A stretch of 64,000 bases of DNA from Actinomycetes bacterium (GTDB lineage: Bacteria > Actinomycetota > Acidimicrobiia > Acidimicrobiales > RAAP-2): contig JAJXZW010000002.1 in the NCBI GenBank assembly GCA_021779855.1, positions 98,605-162,604 of the forward strand. The letters run 5' to 3'. Below the pieces are notes generated by a model. That model saw nothing but the letters and a program-made list of their open reading frames with translations, had not been told where the DNA came from and made no database searches. Position 1 is the first letter of the stretch, and each line of letters starts with the position of its first letter. Made by a program: the position numbers and the translations under genes. Positions 1-8,789 of the stretch are shown here, piece after piece.

Positions 1-204
1 AACAAGATGATCAACGCGCTCGAGGGCTGGACGTTCCAGGCCCCCAAGGGGACTCAGACCATCCGCAAGTCCGACCACGCCATGCTCCAGCCGATGTTCC
101 TGGTGACCCTCGTCCAGTCGGTCACCGGCGCCTACGTGCCCGTCACGACCGCCACGCTGTCGGCGACCGCTTCGGCGCCCCCGGTCGCGGCGCACTTCGG
201 CTGA
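1..204 (+). CDS. ABC transporter substrate-binding protein, C-terminal end (partial)
   Basis: The reading frame is open from the first base and ends at TGA 202-204, giving the last 67 residues of a protein that starts outside the window. The segment IRKSDHAMLQPMF with a short tail resembles the C-terminus of Peripla_BP_6 (branched-chain amino acid/amide type) binding proteins. The four genes that follow are LivGFHM-like, which supports the reading. In this family the protein captures the ligand outside the membrane and delivers it to the permeases. The ligand cannot be told; the 3-hydroxybutyrate dehydrogenase at the operon end leaves room for an organic acid rather than an amino acid. Confidence 0.75.
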   Translation, partial: NKMINALEGWTFQAPKGTQTIRKSDHAMLQPMFLVTLVQSVTGAYVPVTTATLSATASAPPVAAHFG

Positions 205-225
205 TCCCGGGAGAAACTGGGATCA
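202..225 (+). promoter_or_regulatory. Intercistronic hairpin between binding-protein gene and livG
   Basis: TGATCCC (202-208) pairs perfectly with GGGATCA (219-225) around a 10-nt loop, and the left arm contains the stop codon of the binding protein. The next start codon is at 233. Such hairpins often stabilise the binding-protein message relative to the permease genes. No T-run follows, so it is more likely an attenuating or processing hairpin than a full terminator. Confidence 0.5.
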
Positions 226-232
226 TCGGGTC

Positions 233-1003
233 ATGACGTCGCGCGCGGAACCCCAGGCCCCGGCCCTCACCGCCCGGGGCCTGGGGTTCCGCGTCGGCGG
301 CGCCCAGATCCTCTCCGACATCGACCTCGACGTTCCCGCGGGGCAATGCCTGGGGGTCATCGGGCCCAACGGGGCGGGCAAGTCGACCCTGCTCAACCTG
401 CTGAGCGGGATCCTGCGCCCGAGCACCGGAACGATCGAGATCGTGGGGCGCGACGTCACCGCCCTCGGCGCGGTCGCCCGGGCCCGGCTGGGGATCGGGC
501 GCACCTTCCAGACCTCGAGCCTCTTCGCCACGCTCAGCGTCCTCGAGAACGCGCGCCTGGCCGCGGAGGCGCGACGGGGCGGCAGCCGCCGATTCTGGCA
601 CCGGCCCCGGGCCAGCGACGAGGCCACGCGCGTCGCACGCGAGGCGCTGACCGCGGTCGGCCTCGAACCCCTCGCGTCGCGGCCGGCCGGTGCCCTCTCC
701 CACGGGGACAAGCGCAAGCTCGAGCTCGCGATCCTGATCGCCTCCGACGCTCGCACCCTCCTGCTCGACGAGCCCATGGCCGGGGTGAACACGGAGGACG
801 TCGAGCCCCTGACCGCGCTGATCGCCGGCCTCGTCCGCGAGGGCCGCACGGTCGTGCTGATCGAGCACCACATGTCGGTCGTCGTCGGCCTGGCCGAGAC
901 GATCGCCGTGCTCGAGTCGGGCCGGCTGCTCGTCCACGGCACCCCCGAGGAGGTCATCGCCAACGACGAGGTCCAACGGGCCTACCTGGGACAGCCCCTA
1001 TGA
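233..1003 (+). CDS. livG: Branched-chain amino acid-type ABC transporter ATP-binding protein (LivG/UrtD-like)
   Basis: This 256-residue ABC ATPase powers a Liv-type importer. Walker A GPNGAGKST lies at residues 44-52. The signature is the variant LSHGDKRKLE rather than LSGGQ, as is usual in the LivG/UrtD branch, followed by Walker B LLLDEPMAGV and the switch histidine in VLIEHHM. The ATG at 233 is the first good start after the upstream gene and its hairpin. The stop overlaps the next start (ATGA at 1000-1003), so livG and livF are translationally coupled. Substrate is unknown; amide or urea transporters use the same family. Confidence 0.88.
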   Translation: MTSRAEPQAPALTARGLGFRVGGAQILSDIDLDVPAGQCLGVIGPNGAGKSTLLNLLSGILRPSTGTIEIVGRDVTALGAVARARLGIGRTFQTSSLFATLSVLENARLAAEARRGGSRRFWHRPRASDEATRVAREALTAVGLEPLASRPAGALSHGDKRKLELAILIASDARTLLLDEPMAGVNTEDVEPLTALIAGLVREGRTVVLIEHHMSVVVGLAETIAVLESGRLLVHGTPEEVIANDEVQRAYLGQPL

Positions 1004-1698
1004 CCTACGCGATCGAGCTCGAGGACGTCCACGTCAGCCTCGGGGGCTCCCACGTGCTCCAGGGCGTGTCGTTCCGCGTCCCCACCGGCGGGGTCACCGC
1101 GCTCCTGGGGCGAAACGGCGTGGGCAAGACCACGACGCTGCGCGCGATCATGGGTCTGGCGCCGCACACGGGCACCGTGCGCGTCCTGGCCCACGACACC
1201 CGGGGCCTCGCGGTCCACCGGGTCGCCCGCCTCGGGGTCGGCTACGTGCCCGAGGACCGCGACGTCTTCGCCGGTCTCACCGTCGCCGAGAACCTCCGCC
1301 TGGCCGAGCGCGTCGAGGTGCCGGCCTACGACGACGCGTTCGCCCTCTTCCCCGACCTCGCGGACCGGCTCCGCCAACGAGCCGGCTCGCTCTCGGGGGG
1401 CCAGCAGCAGATGCTGGCCATCGCGCGCGTCCTGCTCAACCGGTGGCCCCTGCTCGTGGTCGACGAACCCTCCAAGGGCCTCGCACCGAAGCTCGTCGGC
1501 GAGGTGGCCGACGCGCTCTCGCGCGTCGCCACCACCTCGACCGTGCTGCTGGTCGAGCAGAACCTCGCGGTCGTGCGCCGTCTCGCCGAGCGCGTGGTCG
1601 TGCTCGACCACGGCCGCGTCGTCCATCAAGGTCCGGTCGGCGACCTCGACGACGCCGACCTCGCCCGCCAGTTGCTCGGGGTCGCGGCGGCCCCGTGA
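1000..1698 (+). CDS. livF: Branched-chain amino acid-type ABC transporter ATP-binding protein (LivF-like)
   Basis: A 232-residue second ATPase of the Liv importer. It shows Walker A LGRNGVGKTT, the signature LSGGQQQMLAIARVLL, Walker B LLVVDEPSKGLAP and the switch histidine region replaced by VEQN, all typical of LivF. The ATG at 1000 overlaps the livG stop by 4 nt. The same frame stays open far upstream, but that part is out of frame with livG's real product and is discarded. LivF and LivG form the nucleotide-binding heterodimer under the LivH/LivM channel. Confidence 0.88.
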   Translation: MTYAIELEDVHVSLGGSHVLQGVSFRVPTGGVTALLGRNGVGKTTTLRAIMGLAPHTGTVRVLAHDTRGLAVHRVARLGVGYVPEDRDVFAGLTVAENLRLAERVEVPAYDDAFALFPDLADRLRQRAGSLSGGQQQMLAIARVLLNRWPLLVVDEPSKGLAPKLVGEVADALSRVATTSTVLLVEQNLAVVRRLAERVVVLDHGRVVHQGPVGDLDDADLARQLLGVAAAP

Positions 1699-2600
1699 CG
1701 ACCTTCCTCTCGCTCACCTTCGCCGGGCTCGCCCTGGGCGCGGTGTACTTCCTCGCCGCCTCGGGTCTCTCGCTGATCTACGGGCTGATGGACATCCTCA
1801 ACTTCGCCCACGGGATGTTCATGACCCTGGGCGCCTACGCCGGCTGGGACCTGGCGACCCACCTGCCCGCGACCACGCCCTCCGTCCTCACCTTCGCCGT
1901 CGAGGTCGTCGCCGCGATCGCCGGCGGCGCGCTCGTGGCCCTCCTCACCGAGGTCGTGTTCATCCGCCCGCTCTACGGCAAGCCCCTCAGCCAGGTCCTG
2001 GTCACGATCGGCCTCGACCTGGCCGTGGTCGCCCTCCTGCTCGGCGGCTTCGGGGCCAACTCCCTCTCGCTGCCGGTCCCCCTGTGGTTCCTCGAGGCCA
2101 CCCACGCCGGTTCGGTCCTCCTGCCCAACGCCGACTTCATCGCCCTCGCCGCGGGCGTCGTCGTGCTGGTCGTGCTCGAGTGGTTCCTGCGGCGCACCCG
2201 CTTCGGCATCGTCATCCGGGCCGGCGTCGAGAACCGCGAGATGGTGAGCGCCCTGGGGGTCGACGTCGGGCGGGCCTTCACGCTGGTCTTCGTCATCGGC
2301 GGAGCGATGGCCGGGCTCGCCGGGCTGCTCTACACCGCCGTCTTCACCGGGGACCTGCTCTCGCCCCTCCAGGGCGACGGCCTCCTGATCTTCGCCTTCA
2401 TCGTGGTGGTGATCGGCGGCCTCGGGTCGATCCGGGGGTCGGCGGTCGCCGCCGTCGTGGTGGGTCTCCTGCAGGACTACGCCAACTACTACGGCGGCCA
2501 GCACGCCGGCTTCTCCGAGATCGGCAACCTCTCGACGGTCCTGCTGCTCGCGCTCGTGCTCGAGGTCCGCCCGCGGGGCCTCTTCGGGAGGGCGACGTGA
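1695..2600 (+). CDS. livH: Branched-chain amino acid-type ABC transporter permease (LivH-like)
   Basis: A 301-residue inner-membrane permease starting at GTG 1695, which overlaps the livF stop (GTGA). The N-terminus TTFLSLTFAGLALGAVYFL and the motif LNFAHGMFMTLGAY are characteristic of LivH. At least eight hydrophobic segments are visible. The cytoplasmic coupling loop includes SALGVDVGRAF and the conserved GGLGSIRG follows. Coupled GTGA starts across the operon imply one polycistronic message. Confidence 0.88.
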   Translation: MTTFLSLTFAGLALGAVYFLAASGLSLIYGLMDILNFAHGMFMTLGAYAGWDLATHLPATTPSVLTFAVEVVAAIAGGALVALLTEVVFIRPLYGKPLSQVLVTIGLDLAVVALLLGGFGANSLSLPVPLWFLEATHAGSVLLPNADFIALAAGVVVLVVLEWFLRRTRFGIVIRAGVENREMVSALGVDVGRAFTLVFVIGGAMAGLAGLLYTAVFTGDLLSPLQGDGLLIFAFIVVVIGGLGSIRGSAVAAVVVGLLQDYANYYGGQHAGFSEIGNLSTVLLLALVLEVRPRGLFGRAT

Positions 2601-3727
2601 GGGTCCCGCGCCTCGGGCTCGCCGTGGGCGTGGCGCTCGTGGTCCTGGCCGCCCTCGTCCCCTACCTCGGCCTCCACATCCCCGCCGTGCTGCCCGGGAC
2701 CCAAGACGTGCTCAACTCGGCCGGCAACCTCTCGATCCTCGCCGTCTCCTTCGTCTTCGGCGCGGTCGCCCTGGGCTACGACGTCCTGTTCGGCTACACC
2801 GGGCTGCTCTCGCTCGGAGTGGTGCTGCACTTCGCCACGGGCGTCTACGTCTTCGACATCGCCCTCACCGACTGGCACTGGTCACTCGCGGCGGCCCTCG
2901 CGATCACCGCCGCCGTTGGCCTCGGCCTGGCGCTGGTGGTGGGCGCGATCAGCCTGCGGGTCACCGGCATCGCCTTCACCATGGTCACCCTGGCCTTCGC
3001 CCAGGCCTTCTACTTCTTGATCCAGGACAACCCCCACGGGCTCACCGGGGGCCAGGACGGGCTCGCCCTCTCCACCACCCGGCTCCCGTCGGTCCTGTCG
3101 GGGGCCGTCTCGAACACCCGCTCGCTCTACTGGCTGGCCCTCGCCTTCCTCGTCGTCGCCGGGGCCGCCGTGTGGATCTTCATCGAGTCCTCCGTCGGCC
3201 ACGTGCTCGTCGCGGTGCGCGACAACGAGGCCCGCGTCGAGGTGCTCGGGCTGCGCCCCTTCGGCTTCAAGCTCGCCGCCTACACCCTCTCGTCCCTCGT
3301 GGCGACGGGGGCCGGGGTCGTCTACCTGCTCCTCATCGGCACGGCCGTCCCCGACGCGGTGGCGACCACCACCTTGACCCTGGCGATCGTGGTGATGGTG
3401 ATGCTGGGGGGCGCCGCCTCGCGCGGGGGCGCCGTGACCGGCGGCATCCTCTACTGGTACCTCGAGTCCCTGCTGGTCAAGGTCTCGGGCCAGCCCTCCT
3501 TCGCCGGGCTGCCCGCCGTGGTGCGCGTCCCGCTCTCCCAGCCCCAGTTCCTGCTCGGGGCCATCTTCATCCTGTTCGTGTTCTTCGTCCCCGGCGGGCT
3601 CGCCGGGACGGTCGCCCGGCTGCGCGCCCGACGCGCCGGCGGGTCCCCCGGGCCCGGCCACCCGGTGACGGCGCACTCGGTCCTCGCCCGGCTCGTCCCC
3701 TCGAGAAGCGACAAGGAGGCATCGTGA
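2597..3727 (+). CDS. livM: Branched-chain amino acid-type ABC transporter permease (LivM-like)
   Basis: A 376-residue permease partner of LivH, starting at GTG 2597 within the livH stop. Typical LivM elements are GYTGLLSLG near residue 70, the RVTGIAFTMVTLAFAQ segment, the coupling loop VRDNEARVEVLGLRPFGFKLAAY and the late LGGAASRGGAVTGG. The C-terminal tail (GTVARLRARRAG and beyond) is basic and probably cytoplasmic. Its stop overlaps the GTG of the dehydrogenase gene, tying that enzyme to the transporter. Confidence 0.87.
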   Translation: MRVPRLGLAVGVALVVLAALVPYLGLHIPAVLPGTQDVLNSAGNLSILAVSFVFGAVALGYDVLFGYTGLLSLGVVLHFATGVYVFDIALTDWHWSLAAALAITAAVGLGLALVVGAISLRVTGIAFTMVTLAFAQAFYFLIQDNPHGLTGGQDGLALSTTRLPSVLSGAVSNTRSLYWLALAFLVVAGAAVWIFIESSVGHVLVAVRDNEARVEVLGLRPFGFKLAAYTLSSLVATGAGVVYLLLIGTAVPDAVATTTLTLAIVVMVMLGGAASRGGAVTGGILYWYLESLLVKVSGQPSFAGLPAVVRVPLSQPQFLLGAIFILFVFFVPGGLAGTVARLRARRAGGSPGPGHPVTAHSVLARLVPSRSDKEAS

Positions 3728-4509
3728 CCCTCATCGGCCGACACGCACTCGTCACCGGCTCCACCAGCGGCATCGGCTGGGGCGTCGCGCGGGCCCTGGC
3801 GCACGCCGGGGCCGACGTGATGCTGAACGGCTTCGGTGACCCCGACGAGATCGACGAGCGCCGTCGCGCGCTCGCCGAGGAGACCCGGGTCACGGTCGGC
3901 TACGACCCGGCCGACCTCTCGAGCGCCGAGGGCGTGGCCGGCCTCGTCGAGCGCACCCAGGCTGCCTTCGGGTCACTCGACGTGCTCGTGAACAATGCCG
4001 GCATCCAGCACGTGGCGCCCCTCGACGAGTTCCCCGTCGAGCGCTGGGACGCGGTGATCGCCCTGAACCTCTCGGCCGTCTTCCACGGGATGCGCTGCGC
4101 GATCCCCCAGATGCGCCAGCGCGGCTGGGGACGGATCGTCAACATCGCGTCGGCCCACGGGCTGGTGGCGAGCACCCAGAAGGTTGCCTACGTCGCCGCC
4201 AAGCACGGCGTGCTCGGCGCCACCAAGGTCGCCGCGCTCGAGCTCGCCAACACCGGCGTCACGGTGAACGCCGTCTGCCCGGGCTGGGTCCTCACCCCCC
4301 TCGTCGAGCGCCAGATCGCCGACCGCGCGGCGGCGAACGGCACCTCGGTGGCCGAGGAGTCGGTCGCCCTGCTCTCCGAGAAGCAGCCGATGCACACCTT
4401 CACCACGCCCGAGCAGATCGGCGACCTCGTCGTCTTCTTGTGCTCGGACGCCGCGGCGACCATGACCGGCGCGCCCGTGTCGATCGACGGGGGCTGGACC
4501 GCCCAGTGA
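3724..4509 (+). CDS. bdhA: 3-hydroxybutyrate dehydrogenase (short-chain dehydrogenase/reductase)
   Basis: A 261-residue SDR that would interconvert D-3-hydroxybutyrate and acetoacetate with NAD(H). Visible are the Rossmann motif TGSTSGIG (about residues 11-18), NNAG, the catalytic Ser of IASAHGLVAS and the YxxxK pair in AYVAAKHG. The segments GLVAS..KVAYVAAKHG and CPGWVLTPLVERQI are characteristic of the PHB-related hydroxybutyrate dehydrogenases, which favours this over a generic 3-oxoacyl reductase. GTG 3724 overlaps the livM stop. An AAGGAGG ribosome-binding site (3714-3720) sits just upstream. Its place at the end of a transporter operon suggests that the imported solute is a short hydroxy or keto acid, which is inference. 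Confidence 0.82.
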   Translation: MTLIGRHALVTGSTSGIGWGVARALAHAGADVMLNGFGDPDEIDERRRALAEETRVTVGYDPADLSSAEGVAGLVERTQAAFGSLDVLVNNAGIQHVAPLDEFPVERWDAVIALNLSAVFHGMRCAIPQMRQRGWGRIVNIASAHGLVASTQKVAYVAAKHGVLGATKVAALELANTGVTVNAVCPGWVLTPLVERQIADRAAANGTSVAEESVALLSEKQPMHTFTTPEQIGDLVVFLCSDAAATMTGAPVSIDGGWTAQ

Positions 4510-4540
4510 CCGCCCGGCCCCGGGCCCGCGTCGAGCCCGG

Positions 4541-5044
4541 TCAGCCCCGGCGCCAGAGCTCGTAGCCGTCGGCCGCGCCCACCGTCACGAACCCGAGCCG
4601 GGCGAGCACCCGGCCCGAGGCCCGGTTGTCGGGGTCCGTGCGGGCGGTGAGCGTGCGCACGCCCACCCGCGTCTCGGCCCACGCGCAGAGCCTCCCCACG
4701 GCCTCGGTGGCGTAGCCCCGCCCGCGCCAGTCGGGCGCGAGGGCGTAGCCGATCTCGAGCGACCCGGCCGGGTCGGGTGGGCCGTGGAAGCCGACGTCGC
4801 CGATCAGGGTGCGCGCGGCCACCTCGATCACGACCCACACGCCAAAGCGCGGGTCGTCGTCGCCTGCGACCCCCTCGAGCAACCGCTGGCGCACGAGGGG
4901 CGCGGGCCACTCGGGCGCGCTCGCGAGCCCGAGCCGCTCGGCGAGGGCCGCCGGGTCGCGACCGAGGGCCACCCGCTCCTCACGCGTGAGGGCCCGGAGT
5001 GAGACCCGCTCGGCCGAGAGCTCGGCTGGCGCCTCCCCCACCAC
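4541..5044 (-). CDS. GNAT-family N-acetyltransferase (RimJ/RimL-like)
   Basis: A 167-residue acetyltransferase. The acetyl-CoA-binding motif A is seen in APDWRGRGYATEAVGRLCAWA, and NRASGRVLARLGF is the late motif common to RimJ/RimL relatives. The likely acceptor is an amine on a small molecule or a protein N-terminus and cannot be specified. It starts at GTG 5044, 3 nt after the stop of the glutamine-synthetase-like gene, so the two are probably co-transcribed. Confidence 0.8.
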   Translation of the reverse strand: MVGEAPAELSAERVSLRALTREERVALGRDPAALAERLGLASAPEWPAPLVRQRLLEGVAGDDDPRFGVWVVIEVAARTLIGDVGFHGPPDPAGSLEIGYALAPDWRGRGYATEAVGRLCAWAETRVGVRTLTARTDPDNRASGRVLARLGFVTVGAADGYELWRRG

Positions 5045-5047
5045 GGC

Positions 5048-6337
5048 CTACAGGAAGGGGAGGTACTCGCGCAGCTCCCAGTCGGTGGTCGCCGCGCAGT
5101 AGCGCTCCCACTCCGAGCGCTTCACCGCGAGGTGCTGGGCCACGAGCTCGGCGCCCACCGCCTCGACCAGGTCGGCGTCGGCCTCGAGCTCGGTGAGCGC
5201 CTCGGCGAGCGAGTGGGGGACCCCGATCGTCGCCTCGATGGTGTCGAGCCCGTTGCCCGCCTCCGGCGGCCCGGGGTCGGCACCCGACAGCACGCCCAGG
5301 CGCGCCGCCTGCAAGACGGCGGCGATCGCCGTGTGCACGACCGCCGCGCCGTCGCTGAGGCGGTGCTCGAGGCGCGTGCCCTCGCCCCTCGCCCCGGGCA
5401 CCCGGATCGTCGCGCCGCGGTGGTCGTAGCCCCAGTTCGCCCAGTAGCCCGAGAGCGACGCGGGCCGCAGCCGCTTGTAGGCGTTCACCGTCGGGGCGCA
5501 CAGTCCGGCCAGGGCGCGGTGGTGGGCGACGAGGCCGCCGATCGCCTGGTGGGCGCGGGCCGAGAGCCCGTCGGCGCGCCCGGCGTCGGCGAGGGCATTG
5601 TGGCCCTCGTCGTCGCGCAGCGAGAAGTTCACGTGCAGCCCCGAGCCACCCCGGTCGCTCAGCGGCTTCCCCATGAAGGTGAGCAGCAGCCCTAGGCGGT
5701 GGGCGACCTCGCGGGCGAGGACCTTGAACAAGAAGGCGTCGTCGGCGGCGCGCAGGGCGTCGCGGTAGCGCAGCGTGAACTCGAACTGGGGCGAGTCGTA
5801 CTCGGAGTTGACCGACTCGAGTGGCAGCTCGGCCTCGCGGCAGGCCGCCCAGATCGCGTCCACCAGCCCGTCGGGGTCGACGGCCGAGCCGGTGCCGTAG
5901 ACGAAGGCGCCCGGGGTGTCGCGGGGCCGCCACCCGCCCTGGCCGTCGGGCGCGAAGACGAACGCCTCGAACTCGATCCCGACGTAGGGGGCGAGTCCCA
6001 GGGCCGCCCAGTCCTCGACCGCCTTGGCCAGGGCGACCCGGGGCGAGACGGCGAGCGGCGCGCCGTCGCGCGTGAGCTGGGCCACCACCACCCGGGTCCG
6101 CGGCTCCCACGACGCTCGCAGGTCGGCCGGCTCGAAGACGGCCTCGAAGTCCGGCAGGCCCTCGTCCCACCCGCTGCCCGGCGTGTAGGGGGTCATGGTC
6201 CGGTCGTAGGAGAGCGCCCAGGTGCCCGTGCAGTGACGCGCCCCGTCCTCGGCCATCTCGGCCGGGATGTACTTGCCCCGAGCGAGGCCGAGGTGGTCGG
6301 GCCACAGGACCCGCACGCGATCGAAGTCTGTCGCCAT
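5048..6337 (-). CDS. Glutamine synthetase family protein (possible gamma-glutamyl-amine ligase)
   Basis: A 429-residue protein with the glutamine-synthetase catalytic domain. NSEYDSPQFEFTLRY, TFMGKPLSDRGGSGLHVNFSL, NAYKRLRP and WGYDHRGATIRVP carry the usual metal-, glutamate- and ATP-binding residues. The N-terminal beta-grasp part is short. Such shortened paralogues often join glutamate to amines or polyamines instead of ammonia. The ATG at 6337 has a GAGGAGG ribosome-binding site (6342-6348), which prefers it over the GTG at 6340. A TACGTT box lies at 6362-6367. It is divergent from the hpa-like operon, and the shared 100-bp region may couple their control. The substrate is open. Confidence 0.82.
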   Translation of the reverse strand: MATDFDRVRVLWPDHLGLARGKYIPAEMAEDGARHCTGTWALSYDRTMTPYTPGSGWDEGLPDFEAVFEPADLRASWEPRTRVVVAQLTRDGAPLAVSPRVALAKAVEDWAALGLAPYVGIEFEAFVFAPDGQGGWRPRDTPGAFVYGTGSAVDPDGLVDAIWAACREAELPLESVNSEYDSPQFEFTLRYRDALRAADDAFLFKVLAREVAHRLGLLLTFMGKPLSDRGGSGLHVNFSLRDDEGHNALADAGRADGLSARAHQAIGGLVAHHRALAGLCAPTVNAYKRLRPASLSGYWANWGYDHRGATIRVPGARGEGTRLEHRLSDGAAVVHTAIAAVLQAARLGVLSGADPGPPEAGNGLDTIEATIGVPHSLAEALTELEADADLVEAVGAELVAQHLAVKRSEWERYCAATTDWELREYLPFL

Positions 6338-6407
6338 CACGCCTCCTCGAGTGCCGGGGCGAACGTAGCACGCCGCTCCGGGCGCGGTTTGTAGTGTGGG
6401 GGAATCA

Positions 6408-6419
6408 TTCGCACGCGAA
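6408..6419. promoter_or_regulatory. Dyad in the divergent hpa / glutamine-synthetase-like promoter region
   Basis: TTCGC and GCGAA are perfect inverted arms separated by 2 nt, sitting between the divergent starts at 6337 and 6436. A MarR-type regulator is encoded at the end of the plus-strand operon, and hpa operons are commonly controlled by such HpaR proteins. The site is therefore a candidate operator; binding is inference. Confidence 0.4.
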
Positions 6420-6435
6420 CGACTTCGGAGGGCCG

Positions 6436-7329
6436 GTGGAGTTCCGACGCATCCTGCTGGAGGGCAACGCGGTCGAGGTGATCCGCGAGGGCGCGACCCT
6501 CGTGGCGGCCGACGGGCGCCGCGTCGAGGCGGCGACCGCCGTGCACCTGGCCCCGGTCTCGCCGACGAAGATCCTGTGCTGCCACCTCAACCACGTCTCA
6601 CGGGTGCGCGAGTTCGGGGTCGGCCTGCCGCCGGCGCCCACCTGGTTCCAGAAGCCGGTGTCGGCGCTCAACGCCCACGGGGGCGCCGTCGTGCGACCGG
6701 CGAACTGCCACTACCTCAACTACGAGGGCGAGGTGGCGATCGTGATCGGCCGAACGGCGCGCAACATCGCCCTGGCCGACGCCGCGCACTACATCTACGG
6801 CTACACGGTCGCCAACGACTTCGGCCTGCACGACTTCCGTGACACCGACGCCGGCTCCATGCTGCGGGTCAAGGGCGCCGACACGCTCTGCCCGATCGGC
6901 CCGGGCGTCGTCACGGACTGGTCGTTCGCCGGGAAGTCCCTGCGCACGCGCGTGAACGGCGAGGTCATCCAGGACGGCTCGACCGACGAGATGGCCTGGG
7001 ACATGCACTACCTGGTGACCGACCTCGCCCGGCTGATCACCCTCGTGCCCGGCGACGTGATCCTGACCGGAACGCCGGCGCACTCGCGGCCCGTCGCGCC
7101 CGGTGACGTCGTCACCGTCGAGGTCGAGGGGCTCGGCGCCCTCACCAACCACGTGGTGGCCGGCCCCGCGCCCGTGAGCGACGAGGTCGGCGCCCAGCCC
7201 ACGGCCACCGAGGAGGTGCTCTCCACCGCGCTCGGCGGCGACTGGCCCCTGCGGGGACAGCGCCGGCCCGTCGCGACGGACCGCTCCCAGCTCCCCTACC
7301 CCCGCGTGCGACCCCGGTTCGAGGCGTGA
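6436..7329 (+). CDS. Fumarylacetoacetate hydrolase family protein (HpaG-like isomerase/decarboxylase)
   Basis: A 297-residue FAH-fold enzyme, likely acting on 5-carboxymethyl-2-hydroxymuconate or its decarboxylated product in homoprotocatechuate degradation. Family hallmarks are LAPVSPTKILCCHLNHVSR, the metal-binding glutamate in YEGEVAIVIG, NDFGLHDFRD and the ending DVILTGTPAHS. The GTG at 6436 has GGAGGG at 6427-6432 in front of it. An upstream in-frame GTG at 6394 would add 14 residues without a ribosome-binding site. The stop overlaps the next gene (GTGA). Only one FAH domain is present, whereas the classical HpaG has two, so the decarboxylase half may come from elsewhere. Confidence 0.78.
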   Translation: MEFRRILLEGNAVEVIREGATLVAADGRRVEAATAVHLAPVSPTKILCCHLNHVSRVREFGVGLPPAPTWFQKPVSALNAHGGAVVRPANCHYLNYEGEVAIVIGRTARNIALADAAHYIYGYTVANDFGLHDFRDTDAGSMLRVKGADTLCPIGPGVVTDWSFAGKSLRTRVNGEVIQDGSTDEMAWDMHYLVTDLARLITLVPGDVILTGTPAHSRPVAPGDVVTVEVEGLGALTNHVVAGPAPVSDEVGAQPTATEEVLSTALGGDWPLRGQRRPVATDRSQLPYPRVRPRFEA

Positions 7330-8789
7330 GCGCCCGGGCCGACGTCGCGGGCGTCCCGGTCGCCACGGGCCACTTCATCGCCAACGAGCGCGTCGACTCG
7401 GCGGCCACCTTCACCGACCGCAGCCCCCTGGACTGGTCGCTCGCCCTGGCCGAGGTGTCGCGCGGGTCGGCCGCCGACGCCGCGGCGGCCGTCGGCGCCG
7501 CGGCCGACGCGTTCCCCGCCTGGGCCGCCCTCGGACCGGCCGAGCGCGGCGCCTACCTGCACCGCCTGGCCGAGCTGATCGACGCGAACGTCGAGCGCCT
7601 CGCCCGGGTCGAGTGCCTCGACATGGCCATGCTCGAGGAGAGCCTGCGGCGGCGGGTCATCGGACGCGGCGCGCGCAACTTCCGCGCCTACGCCGACCTG
7701 GCCACCGGCTACGAGGGGCGTCGCTGGTCCTCCCACGGCACCGAGAACCACGTCCAGCGCATGCCCGCGGGTCCCACCGTCGTGATCACCCCGTGGAACG
7801 CCCCCTTCATGCTCTCGACCTGGAAGTGCGCGCCGGCCCTCGCCGCCGGCGACACCGTCGTCTTGAAGCCGGCCGAGTGGTCGCCGCTGTCGTGCTCGCT
7901 GCTCATGGACCTCGTCGCCGAGGCGGGCCTCCCGCCCGGGGTGTTCAACCTGGTCCAGGGGATCGGCGAGGAGGCCGGCGCGGCCCTCGTCGCCGACCCG
8001 CGGGTCCGCCGGATCTCCTTCACCGGCTCGCCCGAGACCGGTCGGGCCATCGGGCTCGCCGCCGCGGCCAACCTCGTGCCCTTCACGGCCGAGCTCGGGG
8101 GCAAGGGGCCCTTCGTCGTCTTCGCCGACGCCGACCTCGACCTCGCGCTGGAGCGGGCCGCCGTCATGTACGACGACGCCGGCCAGGTCTGCCTCGCCGG
8201 GACGCGGCTGCTCGTCGAGACGCCGGTCTACGACGAGTTCCGCGCCCGGCTGATCGAGCGCGCCCGGTCCCACGTCCTGGGCGACAGCCGCGACCCCGCG
8301 ACCACCGTCTCGCCCCTCATCCACCCCGACCACCTGGCGCGCGTCGAGGGCTTCGTCGAGCGCGCCCGCGCCGAGGGCCACCGGGTCCTCACCGGCGGAC
8401 GGCGGTGGCGCGACGACGGCCTGTGGTACGAGCCGACGGTGATCGAGCCCCTGGACAACGGCGCCGAGATCGTCCAGCGCGAGGTCTTCGGGCCGGTCCT
8501 CACGCTGCAGCGCTTCTCGGGCGAGGACGAGGCCGTCGCCCTCGCCAACTCGACGCGCTACGGCCTCTCGGCGATGCTCTTCACCCGGGACCGCGCCCGG
8601 GCCGACCGGGTCGGAGCGCGCGTGAGGGCGGGGACCGTCTGGGTCAACTGCTTCTTGGTCCGCGACCTCACGGCGCCCTTCGGGGGCACGGGCATCTCGG
8701 GCGTCGGGCGCGAGGGCGGCGACTACGCCCTCGACTTCTACAGCGACCTGAAGACCTACCAGGTGAAGGAGGGGACCACCCATGGGTGA
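7326..8789 (+). CDS. hpaE: Aldehyde dehydrogenase, probably 5-carboxymethyl-2-hydroxymuconic-semialdehyde dehydrogenase
   Basis: A 487-residue NAD(P)-dependent aldehyde dehydrogenase. The general base lies at E256 in TAELGGKG and the nucleophile at C289 in AGQVCLAG. The cofactor-binding segments VVITPWNAPFML and SFTGSPETGR are also present. Within this operon, between an FAH enzyme and an extradiol dioxygenase, oxidation of the ring-cleavage semialdehyde is the likely role. Start GTG 7326 overlaps the preceding stop, and the last codons overlap the next gene by 8 nt. Confidence 0.8.
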   Translation: MSARADVAGVPVATGHFIANERVDSAATFTDRSPLDWSLALAEVSRGSAADAAAAVGAAADAFPAWAALGPAERGAYLHRLAELIDANVERLARVECLDMAMLEESLRRRVIGRGARNFRAYADLATGYEGRRWSSHGTENHVQRMPAGPTVVITPWNAPFMLSTWKCAPALAAGDTVVLKPAEWSPLSCSLLMDLVAEAGLPPGVFNLVQGIGEEAGAALVADPRVRRISFTGSPETGRAIGLAAAANLVPFTAELGGKGPFVVFADADLDLALERAAVMYDDAGQVCLAGTRLLVETPVYDEFRARLIERARSHVLGDSRDPATTVSPLIHPDHLARVEGFVERARAEGHRVLTGGRRWRDDGLWYEPTVIEPLDNGAEIVQREVFGPVLTLQRFSGEDEAVALANSTRYGLSAMLFTRDRARADRVGARVRAGTVWVNCFLVRDLTAPFGGTGISGVGREGGDYALDFYSDLKTYQVKEGTTHG